A DNA stretch of 14,372 bases, taken from a bacterium. Lineage in GTDB: Bacteria > Babelota > Babeliae > Babelales > RVW-14. This document shows positions 6,900-13,779 of the stretch, one piece after another (within the stretch, counting starts at the first letter, position 1; every line of letters begins with the position of its first letter). A model generated the notes under the pieces. It was not told the origin of the DNA, ran no database searches, and saw nothing but the letters and a program-made list of their open reading frames with translations. The stretch lies in the NCBI GenBank assembly GCA_030432505.1, contig JAUIHA010000007.1, positions 1-14,372 of the forward strand, written 5' to 3'. Both the position numbers and the translations under genes were made by a program.

Positions 6900-7586
6900 A
6901 TGTTGCCACTTTTCACCTTAAATGAAATAACATTCTTACTTCACACATTCATCATTGCCGCAAGCTGCCTTGTTGCTTTTCGACTAGGAAAAGAAGCACT
7001 TGTAGGATTTATCTGTATTCAAGGTATTTTAGCAAATCTTTTTGTTACCAAACAAATGACGCTCTTTGGCATGGATGTTACCTGCAGCGACGTTTTTATT
7101 GTTGGCTGTCTTTTTGGCCTCAATATCTTGCAGGAGTTTTTTGGGAAAGAAATTGTAAAAAAAGTTATTGCTGCAAACTTCTTTGTTGTTATTTTTTATC
7201 TTTTTATGAGCCAAATGCATTTGTGGTACCTTCCAAATACCTTTGACTCAATGCATCAGCATTTTACGGCAATCCTTGGTCTCATGCCCCGCATCACCAT
7301 TGCTTCCGTAATCGTTTTTCTTTTCGTTCAAATCCTTGATAGCAAACTTTACGCAACACTCAAAACAGTTACTCAGGGGCGCTACAGCACGCTACGGAAT
7401 ATGATTTCACTCAGTTTTAGTCAATTCATTGATACGACACTCTTTGCCTTTGCAGCGCTTTATGGTGTTGTTGGCTCAGTGTGGCATATCATTTTTGTTA
7501 GTTTTGCAATCAAAGTTATTGCTATAATGTGCACTGCACCATTTATGAAGCTTGCTAAACGTATTAACCCAAACAAAGAAATTTAA
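6900..7586 (+). CDS. yhhQ: Queuosine precursor transporter (YhhQ/VUT family)
   Basis: The 228-residue integral membrane protein has about six hydrophobic helices. Family marks of the queuosine precursor transporter (COG1738) are visible: GFICIQGILANLFVTKQMTLFG, CSDVFIVGCLFGLNILQEFFGKE (the usual NxxxExYGK region) and SLSFSQFIDTTLFA near residue 180. Members import preQ0/preQ1, and in some pathogens queuine, for tRNA modification. The stop lies four bases before the tgt start, so the two are one operon and import is coupled to insertion. The start codon ATG at 6900 has only a weak purine-rich site (GAAAGAAG) upstream. Confidence 0.9.
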   Translation: MLPLFTLNEITFLLHTFIIAASCLVAFRLGKEALVGFICIQGILANLFVTKQMTLFGMDVTCSDVFIVGCLFGLNILQEFFGKEIVKKVIAANFFVVIFYLFMSQMHLWYLPNTFDSMHQHFTAILGLMPRITIASVIVFLFVQILDSKLYATLKTVTQGRYSTLRNMISLSFSQFIDTTLFAFAALYGVVGSVWHIIFVSFAIKVIAIMCTAPFMKLAKRINPNKEI

Positions 7587-7590
7587 GATT

Positions 7591-8721
7591 ATGAGCTACT
7601 TTAAATTTGAAGTTATCCACCGTTCTAAAAAATCCCGCGCACGTGTAGGAAGAATCCATACACCACACGGCATCATTGAAACACCTCATTTTGTAGGTGT
7701 TGGAACCAATAGCGCTATGAAAGCACTTGATAGCAAAATGATCGATAATATCGACCTGCAACTTATGTTTGCAAATACCTATCACCTCATGCTTCAGCCC
7801 GGCTCAAAAACAATTAAGCAAGCTGGTGGTATTCATAAGTTCATGAATAGAACAAAGCCAATTATTACTGACTCTGGCGGTTTTCAAGTATTCAGCTTAG
7901 CCTATGGTGGCGTTGCTAGTGAAATAAAAAGCAAGGGAACAAAAAAGCAAGATGCATCGGTACTTAAAATTACCGAAGATGGCGTACTCTTCAGATCATA
8001 CCGAGATGGTGCGAAAGTTCTTCTAACACCAGAAACTTCAATTGAGGCACAAAAAGAAATCGGTGCAGACATTATGATTAGTTTTGATGAATTGCCACCG
8101 TACCACATCTCTGAGAGAAAATTACAAGCATCATTTGAACGTACCCACCGCTGGGAAAAACGCTCACTTGATGCACACTTAAAAAATCCAAACAAGCAAG
8201 CCCTATATGCCGTTATTCATGGTGGTATCAATAAAGATCTTCGTCTCAAAAGTTGCGATATCTTAAGCAAAATGGCATTTGATGGCTATTCAATTGGTGG
8301 AAGCGTCGGGAAAAACAGGCAAGAGATGTTTGACATGCTTTCGTATACCGTACCGGCACTCCCAGAAGACAAGCCTAACCACTTGCTTGGTATTGGAGAT
8401 CTTGAATCCATCAAAGGTATGATTCCTTTTGGTATTGATACATTTGATAGTTCACATCCAACTAAAGCAGCACGTCACGGGCATCTCTTCACAAAGAAAG
8501 GCTCTCTACGAGCAACAAAGGGTGGTAATGCACACATCTTCCGCCCAATTGAAGATGACTGTACTTGTTGGACATGCGAACACTACACGGTTGCCTACTT
8601 GTGCCACTTATTCAAAGCAAATGAGCTCACGGCCTTCACGCTCGCAAGTATTCACAATGTTCACTTTATGGTTGAATTGATGAAAGAGTATCGCGAAAAG
8701 ATACTTCGTGATGAGATTTAA
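7591..8721 (+). CDS. tgt: tRNA-guanine transglycosylase, chlamydial-like (possible queuine type)
   Basis: TGT swaps guanine-34 of GUN-anticodon tRNAs for a queuosine base. The 376-residue protein has the catalytic DSGGFQ motif (D94), FDE (D166), GIDTFDSSHPTKAARHG with the nucleophile Asp (about 283-286), and the zinc site C324-x-C326-x2-C329...H355. Some substrate-pocket positions differ from preQ1-type bacterial TGT: IHGG (H210) in place of VQGG, DELPP in place of DECPP, and IGGSVGKN in place of IGGLAVGE. From memory, chlamydial TGT, reported to use queuine, has IHGG, DELLP, IGGSLGKN and FDSSYPTKAARHG, and its N-terminus (SKKSRARVGRI) also matches. The start at 7591 is chosen over the in-frame ATG at 7552 because family homology begins there and the latter overlaps yhhQ. 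Confidence 0.95.
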   Translation: MSYFKFEVIHRSKKSRARVGRIHTPHGIIETPHFVGVGTNSAMKALDSKMIDNIDLQLMFANTYHLMLQPGSKTIKQAGGIHKFMNRTKPIITDSGGFQVFSLAYGGVASEIKSKGTKKQDASVLKITEDGVLFRSYRDGAKVLLTPETSIEAQKEIGADIMISFDELPPYHISERKLQASFERTHRWEKRSLDAHLKNPNKQALYAVIHGGINKDLRLKSCDILSKMAFDGYSIGGSVGKNRQEMFDMLSYTVPALPEDKPNHLLGIGDLESIKGMIPFGIDTFDSSHPTKAARHGHLFTKKGSLRATKGGNAHIFRPIEDDCTCWTCEHYTVAYLCHLFKANELTAFTLASIHNVHFMVELMKEYREKILRDEI

Positions 8722-8742
8722 AAAGATCTTTTTTAATCTTTT
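8721..8742 (+). terminator. Weak AT-rich hairpin after tgt
   Basis: AAAAGAT (8721-8727) can pair with ATCTTTT (8736-8742) around an 8-nt T-rich loop directly at the tgt stop. The stem has little GC, so termination strength is doubtful. The palindromic element downstream may do the work instead. Confidence 0.3.
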
Positions 8743-8775
8743 AAGACGTAGCTTCACATCGTAAGAAACCATCCA

Positions 8776-8873
8776 ATGACGTCATCCTGAATTTAGTTCA
8801 GGATCCAAATATTTCTCCTTTTTTGAAAGTTACATTTGGATGCTGAAACTAGTTCAGCATGATATCAGGACGT
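8776..8873. repeat. Palindromic element made of two related hairpins in inverted orientation
   Basis: Two 29-base arms (8782-8810 and 8834-8862) are inverted copies of each other, matching at 23 of 29 positions, with 23 bases between them. Each arm is itself a perfect hairpin: ATCCTGAA/TTCAGGAT (8784-8791/8797-8804) and ATGCTGAA/TTCAGCAT (8840-8847/8853-8860), each with a 5-nt loop. The arms differ at both partners of one base pair (C-G versus G-C), so pairing is preserved. ATGACGTCAT (8776-8785) overlaps the left side, and ACGT recurs at the right end (8870-8873). It resembles small dispersed palindromic elements with a CATCCTGAA...TTCAGGAT core known from host-associated bacteria. It lies between convergent tgt and murB and includes the murB stop. 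Confidence 0.75.
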
Positions 8874-9842
8874 TTTCTGTATCATATTTGAACAAACACT
8901 TGATATCGAATTATCATTTCTCAAAAACGGATACTTGTCAAAACCAAGCAGCTGACACTCAGGCTGAGGTAGTAAGCCAAACTCATCGTATACCATGTGC
9001 TGCATACGGCGAACAAGTGCTACTACATCATTTGATGTAGCACCAGGACTAGTCACAATCATATTTGCATGATGTCGAGAAACTTGTGCATTGCCAACGC
9101 GTAGTGCACCCTTCACACCAAGTTTGTCCAGATAATAGGCAACGTAAGGAATTTGCTTTGCCTTTCCAAGGTGTTCAATTTCTTCTGGTAAAAAGTTTCT
9201 AAAAAAGCTTCCACACGTACGCTCAGTAGGATAACGTCGATTTCGATGACGAATAATTTGATCCCGACACCCCTTTGCATACCATGCCTGCCGTTCACTC
9301 ACTTTTTTCAGTTTGAGCTTTGCTGACACTAAAAAATAATCTCTTGCTTGTAAACGAGACGCATCATACCCAAAATGAAACCACTCATTATCAACCGTCT
9401 CAACAACACCGGTATCTCGATGAATGACCTGAGCTGAAACAAGAAAATCACTTAACAGAAACTCAAAATAGTGGATATTGATGTAGACACATCCTCCAAG
9501 AAGTCCTGGAATCCCACTAAATTCTTCCAGACCTACAAGCTGATTATCAAGACACTCGTCAATAAGATCTTGCATCCTAACACCAGCCCCAGCGGTAACA
9601 CATTTGCCCTCAACCAAAATATTCTTAAGCGCTGGGCGAACCACTAGCCCTTGAATTCCTGTATCGCTGATGAGAATATTTGCCCCTTCTCCAAGCATGG
9701 TCACCTCGAGGCTGTTATCTTGAGCAAACGTTAGAGCATCTGCAAAGTCTTGATCTGTAGACGGCTCACAAAAATAAGCTGCTTTTCCACCTGTCTGAAA
9801 CCAATTTTTATCTGAAAGAGCAATACCACGGGCAATATTCAT
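8865..9842 (-). CDS. murB: UDP-N-acetylenolpyruvoylglucosamine reductase
   Basis: MurB is the cytoplasmic flavoprotein that uses NADPH to reduce UDP-GlcNAc-enolpyruvate to UDP-MurNAc, the second step of peptidoglycan precursor synthesis. The 325-residue protein has an FAD-binding domain with GEGANILISD (from about residue 51) and SGIPGLLGGCVYIN (109-122), then the C-terminal domain with the catalytic serine in TCGSFFRN (S212), KLGVKGALRVGNAQVSRHHAN, and the catalytic glutamate in PQPECQLLG (about E295). The start at 9842 is chosen over the ATG at 9857 because GAGG lies six bases upstream of it and homology begins there. About 25 residues follow the normal family end; this tail runs into the palindromic element, where the TGA lies. 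It is divergent from the amidase-like gene and convergent with tgt. Confidence 0.93.
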   Translation of the reverse strand: MNIARGIALSDKNWFQTGGKAAYFCEPSTDQDFADALTFAQDNSLEVTMLGEGANILISDTGIQGLVVRPALKNILVEGKCVTAGAGVRMQDLIDECLDNQLVGLEEFSGIPGLLGGCVYINIHYFEFLLSDFLVSAQVIHRDTGVVETVDNEWFHFGYDASRLQARDYFLVSAKLKLKKVSERQAWYAKGCRDQIIRHRNRRYPTERTCGSFFRNFLPEEIEHLGKAKQIPYVAYYLDKLGVKGALRVGNAQVSRHHANMIVTSPGATSNDVVALVRRMQHMVYDEFGLLPQPECQLLGFDKYPFLRNDNSISSVCSNMIQKTS

Positions 9843-9955
9843 TATTTTCCTCACCATACATACTTGCTGAAATTCCCTGAGAGTATGCCATACCAGAGAA
9901 TTTATGCAGCTTTTTTCTCAAATAATTGAAAAATATTTTCTATTTATAAAAAATA

Positions 9956-9985
9956 TTGAAAAAAGAAAACCTAAAGTGCTACTAT
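9956..9985 (+). promoter_or_regulatory. Candidate promoter for the amidase-like gene
   Basis: TTGAAA (9956-9961) is followed after 18 bases by TACTAT (9980-9985), 54 bases before the ATG at 10040. Matches are moderate (-10 is 4/6). It sits in an AT-rich spacer of about 200 bp divergent from murB. Confidence 0.3.
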
Positions 9986-10039
9986 TAAGTTGTTACGATA
10001 AAGATAAGTAGACAAGGGGAAAACCAGGGAGACTTCTCG

Positions 10040-10720
10040 ATGAACATACTAAACAAACTTTACAAATTGACATTTTACTCTTTCTTGGCGATGTTATCAA
10101 CATCATCGGTTTCGATGAAATCTCTCGCTTATAAAGAATTCAACCGCCTCAAAAACGTTGCGGTATCTCAAGGTGCTCTATCAACACAAATCATGTTTGA
10201 CTTCACACAGCCTTTTTACTTTGAAAAACGCGTTGTTCCAGAAAAATCTCAAGTAAAACTTTATTTTCCAGGCATGAGCCTTGAATGCTTTAATAAAAGC
10301 GATGTCGTTACAAAAATTCAGACGCTTAAGGAACAAGGCCTTCTCAAAAATGTTTATATCAGAGAAAAAAATAAGAACATTCCTAAAGTTGTTCTCACGC
10401 TCACTTTTGCAAAGTACCGCAAAGATAAAGACGCTGAGGGCAACAATATTGATAGAAAAAATGCACTTATCATCAAGTGGAGCAAGGTAGATGAAGCCCA
10501 CCGTCTTGTTCTTGATATTTTTGAAGAAAAATCACTCGAAGTTATTAAAAAAAGCAACTCCGTTATCCTTCAAGCACACAATAACTCACTTTCCCCCCAA
10601 AACCTTCTAGTAAGTAACAATCCGTTATTTATTCCAAGACGCTATAAGAAAAAACGTGTAATCGTTAGTAACGAATCCGGGATACGTGGTAAAAAAAAAG
10701 GTTTACGCCTTACCACATAG
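10040..10720 (+). CDS. AMIN-like N-terminal half of a frameshifted amidase-like protein
   Basis: The open frame gives 226 residues. An N-terminal signal sequence (KLYKLTFYSFLAMLSTSSVS) precedes a domain at about residues 33-165 with the pattern of an AMIN domain: repeated beta strands, FDFTQPFYFEK, VKLYFPGM, VVLTLTFAKY and a closing HRLVLDIFEE. AMIN domains target N-acetylmuramoyl-L-alanine amidases to the envelope. After a linker, KKKRVIVSNESG sits where an Amidase_3 domain would begin (normally VIDAGHGG). At the A9 tract (10691-10699) this frame runs to a stop within seven codons, while the -1 frame continues with amidase-like sequence to 11175. A good ribosome-binding site (AGGGAGA) precedes the ATG. 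The AMIN call rests on pattern, not on a search. Confidence 0.65.
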   Translation: MNILNKLYKLTFYSFLAMLSTSSVSMKSLAYKEFNRLKNVAVSQGALSTQIMFDFTQPFYFEKRVVPEKSQVKLYFPGMSLECFNKSDVVTKIQTLKEQGLLKNVYIREKNKNIPKVVLTLTFAKYRKDKDAEGNNIDRKNALIIKWSKVDEAHRLVLDIFEEKSLEVIKKSNSVILQAHNNSLSPQNLLVSNNPLFIPRRYKKKRVIVSNESGIRGKKKGLRLTT

Positions 10721-11175
10721 GAAACAACCTGAGTAAAAAATTACTCAAACTCTTACGCAAACAGCAAGGACTCAAGGCCTCACTGCTTACCCATCATATT
10801 GCAGAAATATCCGCAACTGATAAAATCCTTTTTGCAAAACAACTCAAGTCTCAACTGTTCATTAGCCTCAAGGTCACAAAGCCTAGTAACAAAATTGAAT
10901 CTGGTTTTACTATTGAACTTGCAAGCTTTGACATGCGCCCTCTTGCTAGCCTTTCAGCTACCATCAAAAATTCCCTCTTGCCGATTCAACAACAAAAAAT
11001 TATCACAAAAAAGCTGGAAATCCCCCCGCCTCAAAAATCCAATGACCTATCCATTATTTCAATACGAATAATTTCCACCCAATCATTTTTTAAGCATCTC
11101 AGCAGCTCTGACTATCAAAAAAAACTCGCTTACGCCCTCTACAAGGGCATATTGAACCATTTTAGCATTCGCTAA
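10693..11175 (+). pseudogene. Amidase_3-like C-terminal half in the -1 frame, zinc ligands apparently lost
   Basis: A stop-free frame of 160 codons has no ATG, GTG or TTG before 10933, so it is unlikely to be a separate gene. It follows the upstream gene in the -1 frame across the A9 tract; joined there, the product would be about 378 residues, a normal size for an AMIN plus Amidase_3 protein. The translation keeps the outline of Amidase_3: NNLSKKLLKLLRKQQGLKASLLT, then LFISLKV where SIHAN is expected, and SFFKHLSSSDYQKKLAYALYKGILNHF as the usual C-terminal helix. The zinc and catalytic positions seem replaced (GHGG by NESG, SIHAN by SLKVT, and the late Glu not found). It may be a decaying pseudogene, a protein made by slippage, or a sequencing error plus a non-catalytic homologue. 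Confidence 0.6.
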
Positions 11176-11262
11176 CTCACTACTAATTTTCTAAATTCTC
11201 AAAAAGCTCTTTAATTCTTTGTTAAACTGGTAAATACCCTTTCAATATATCGATAAAATCGT

Positions 11263-11301
11263 TATAATTACTGTTGACATATGAGCAGGCGTTCATACAA
11301 A
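11263..11301 (+). promoter_or_regulatory. Candidate promoters for the 155-residue protein gene
   Basis: TTGACA (11274-11279), a perfect -35 box, is followed after 16 bases by TACAAA (11296-11301), 41 bases before the ATG at 11343. A perfect TATAAT (11263-11268) lies just upstream with only a weak -35 (TTTCAA at 11240-11245). Either or both may be used. Confidence 0.5.
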
Positions 11302-11342
11302 ATTAAAACAGAAAGTATCATTTTTACATAGAAAGGGATCCA

Positions 11343-11810
11343 ATGAATACGAGCCTTTCTCTGTCCTTTGAGCTCATATACTTAATTGATTGGCTATTGA
11401 AGAATGACAAACAGAAACTTACAACACTCATTCAACAAGCTGTATCACATGGTTTAGCTCAAGATTTAAAACGTATTAATCCAAATGATTATCTCAAGGT
11501 TTCCGAGGAGCTTTATTCAACGATCCTAGACTTCTTAGTATTTCTAGAAGATACCTTGGCAGAAAACTTGAAAGACTTAAGTGCAAGCAACACGGCAGAC
11601 AATGTCATGATGCCAGCCATTAAAAAAATTGACGATGAAAACTTAAACGATGCAACACTTCGTAACAGTATTCAAGATGCAAAAGACCAACTTCACAAAG
11701 AGCGTGAAGAAGGTCATGAAGAAGCTGCAAACGTTGATCATGCAAAAGAAGTGTTGTATGAAAAGATTCTTGAAAATTGGTTACCTACCAATAAAGAAAC
11801 AATGAATTAA
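11343..11810 (+). CDS. Acidic helical cytoplasmic protein, unknown function
   Basis: The 155-residue protein has no signal peptide; the N-terminus (MNTSLSLSFELIYLIDWLLKND) looks amphipathic. It is predicted to be mostly helical, with a hydrophobic segment near residues 60-70 (ILDFLVFLEDTL) and a highly charged C-terminal half (DAKDQLHKEREEGHEEAANVDHAKE). No family is recognised. The gene stands alone, with its own promoter candidate, a clear ribosome-binding site (AAAGGGA, about 6 bases before ATG) and a hairpin directly after the stop, so it looks like a real single-gene transcript. Confidence 0.8.
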   Translation: MNTSLSLSFELIYLIDWLLKNDKQKLTTLIQQAVSHGLAQDLKRINPNDYLKVSEELYSTILDFLVFLEDTLAENLKDLSASNTADNVMMPAIKKIDDENLNDATLRNSIQDAKDQLHKEREEGHEEAANVDHAKEVLYEKILENWLPTNKETMN

Positions 11811-11815
11811 AGACT

Positions 11816-11850
11816 ATAAGCCGAGGAGGTCTAAGCATTCCTCGGCTTAT
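11816..11850. terminator. Bidirectional hairpin between convergent genes
   Basis: ATAAGCCGAGGA (11816-11827) pairs perfectly with TCCTCGGCTTAT (11839-11850), a 12-bp stem with an 11-nt loop, placed 6 bases after the + gene stop and 12 bases after the end of the minus-strand HDAC-like gene. The T-tracts are weak on both sides, but the stem strength and position support termination in both directions. Confidence 0.75.
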
Positions 11851-11862
11851 TACTTTCCCCAA

Positions 11863-12915
11863 CTATTTATCCCAATTCAAATGATTATTCAAAAGATTCT
11901 CTAATGATCTGCTAATAACTTCAGCATTTTTTTCTCCATACCCCCCAGACAAAAGCATCACAATCGGAATCTTCCGCTCAAGTGCCTGCATGAATACAAA
12001 TTCATCTCGCTTCAAAATTCCTTGCTCTGTAATATTCATTCCACCAAGCGGATCCTGAATAAAAATATCGGTACCAGCATTGTACACAATCAAACCTGGT
12101 TTTACAGACTCTATTGTCTTAGGGAGCTCTCTTTTCAATGTTGAAAGATATTCTTCATCATGAATACCAAACGGAACAGGGACATTAAAATCTGTTTCTC
12201 GAGCTTCCTTGATATCTTGTGGATATATTTTTGTATTGTACATATCAAAAAGATAAATGTTCTCGCTATCTTTAAAAAATGATGCTAACCCATTACCCTG
12301 GTGGGCATCTAAGTCTATCACTAGAATATCAAGATCTGGGTTCTTCTCATGTATTTTGTGAAGAGCAAGCGGAATATCTGCATAAAAACAAAATCCTCCT
12401 CCTTGATCATATTTTGCATGATGAAACCCTCCTGCCAAGTTAAGTGCCCAACCATGCTCCATAGCCAATTGTGTTGCCAAAATAGTACCACTTGTTGCAT
12501 AAAGCATTGGTGTAAGTAACTTCCATCGAAGTAAAAAATTTGGAATAAACTGCAAAAGACTAACCTCAGCTATCTCTGCAATAGCATGTGAACTCCTGAG
12601 ATACTCAAGATATTGTTGCGAATGCACCTTTAAAAGCTCATGCTCCTGTAGTTTTTCTGGTTTATAAAAACGTTGCGGTTCAATCCCAAGATTCTTCACA
12701 AGATAATTAAATACCTTACCGAATTTTTTTGTATCCATTGGGTGAAGATTTTCAATTCCCCAAAAAGCAACATCATACTTTTCATGGAATACAATAGGTA
12801 TTTTATTTTCAGTTGCTAGCTCTTTCTTCTGTTTATCTTGTAATTGTTGAACAAAAAATAGACTCGAACACGCTAACAGAACTGCAGCAATAACTAATCG
12901 AACTCTAGATAACAT
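11863..12915 (-). CDS. Class IV (HDAC11-like) deacetylase with N-terminal export signal
   Basis: The 350-residue protein belongs to the zinc deacetylase (arginase/HDAC) fold. It matches the class IV subgroup in diagnostic places: ENLHPMDTKKFGKV, FIPNFLL, WALNLAGGFHHAKYDQGGGF (H165-H166), VIDLDAHQGNG (D201, D203, H205), YNAGTDIF..DPLGG (D283), KRDEFVF and the catalytic tyrosine in SGGYG (Y326). All metal and catalytic residues are present, so it should be active on acyl-lysine or a small acylated amine. Residues 1-25 form a signal or anchor, with LLAC (C16) as a possible but non-ideal lipobox. The start at 12915 is preferred because AAGG lies 7 bases upstream; an ATG at 12918 and an in-frame GTG at 12936 are alternatives. 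An exported HDAC11-like enzyme is unusual; action on a host target is inference. Confidence 0.9.
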   Translation of the reverse strand: MLSRVRLVIAAVLLACSSLFFVQQLQDKQKKELATENKIPIVFHEKYDVAFWGIENLHPMDTKKFGKVFNYLVKNLGIEPQRFYKPEKLQEHELLKVHSQQYLEYLRSSHAIAEIAEVSLLQFIPNFLLRWKLLTPMLYATSGTILATQLAMEHGWALNLAGGFHHAKYDQGGGFCFYADIPLALHKIHEKNPDLDILVIDLDAHQGNGLASFFKDSENIYLFDMYNTKIYPQDIKEARETDFNVPVPFGIHDEEYLSTLKRELPKTIESVKPGLIVYNAGTDIFIQDPLGGMNITEQGILKRDEFVFMQALERKIPIVMLLSGGYGEKNAEVISRSLENLLNNHLNWDK

Positions 12916-13090
12916 CATATTCCCTTCTATTTTCACAATATCAACGATGACATTATTCTATAAGTTTTTCGCAAAAAATATATTTCTACCTATGGATTAA
13001 GCCAACAAAACCTCCTCAATGAGCCTTTTTACAACTCATCCAAAGTTCGCTATCCTTGATATAGGGATTTATTTTATATTGGGGGCTTTC

Positions 13091-13777
13091 ATGAAGCGTT
13101 TTCTACTCTTTTCACTCGTACTTGCTCTACTAGCCTTGGCAGGAATCTATGGATCATACTTCAGAATTTTTGATGTCATCATTGAACGAGATATGACAAT
13201 CTCAAAGTTTCTTCATGAAGAAGTCCAGACGAAAACCGTAGATTATGAGAATTTGGGCCCTGCCGCTCAGAAAATCTATTTGGCAGCACAAGGCCTTGAT
13301 GATCCTCAAGCTGCCACAGAGATCATACAATTTACTGATTTGGTCTATGGTAATCAAAAGATAAAGGCCCTGAACCAGTCATTCAATATTTATAAAAACT
13401 ATGACCTTCATCCAGAGCTCGCTAAAAAGCTTGATATCATCGTAAACTACAGCATCTTAGGAAAATCTGATTGGGGACGCCTGGCATCAGGAATACTGAG
13501 CTTGACCAAGTACAACCCTAAAAGCTTACTTAAGCGTCTTATCACACTGACCAAAGATACCAAGTGCATCAGAAAGTTTTCAAAGCTTACCCACCTCTTA
13601 AATAGGTATATCCCATTTTATAAACAGAAACGCCGCTTTCATAAAAAACGCCTTTTGAGTAAAGACAGCGTTTTAACTGACACCTTTGAATCCATTAAAA
13701 GTGGTGCTCGAACGGTTAAAACCCTTGGGGTTAAGAATTCAATGAAATTGGCAAAATTCTTTGGTTATCTAAAATAG
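13091..13777 (+). CDS. Membrane-anchored basic protein, unknown function
   Basis: The product from the ATG at 13091 is 228 residues: a signal or anchor segment (MKRFLLFSLVLALLALAGIYGSYF), then a mostly helical soluble region, with a basic C-terminal half (YKQKRRFHKKRLLSK, KSGARTVKTLGVKNSMKLAKFFGYLK). No family is recognised. The frame is open to an ATG at 13019, but 13091 is preferred because a G5 run lies five bases before it, the protein then begins with a normal signal, and the upstream ATG has no ribosome-binding site. It is divergent from the HDAC-like gene and meets the maf gene tail to tail with only two bases between the stops. Confidence 0.7.
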   Translation: MKRFLLFSLVLALLALAGIYGSYFRIFDVIIERDMTISKFLHEEVQTKTVDYENLGPAAQKIYLAAQGLDDPQAATEIIQFTDLVYGNQKIKALNQSFNIYKNYDLHPELAKKLDIIVNYSILGKSDWGRLASGILSLTKYNPKSLLKRLITLTKDTKCIRKFSKLTHLLNRYIPFYKQKRRFHKKRLLSKDSVLTDTFESIKSGARTVKTLGVKNSMKLAKFFGYLK

Positions 13778-13779
13778 GC

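Noticed and set aside
7552..7590. Upstream in-frame start for tgt inside yhhQ
   Set aside because: The extra 13 residues do not match TGT and would overlap the yhhQ coding region; family homology starts at 7591.
7902..8195. 97-residue minus-strand open frame opposite tgt
   Set aside because: It is a shadow of the tgt coding frame with no family resemblance or ribosome-binding site.
10799..11071. 90-residue open frame on the + strand
   Set aside because: It is a different frame from the amidase-like reading at 10693-11175, is Ser/Leu/Asn-rich with no pattern, and has no ribosome-binding site.
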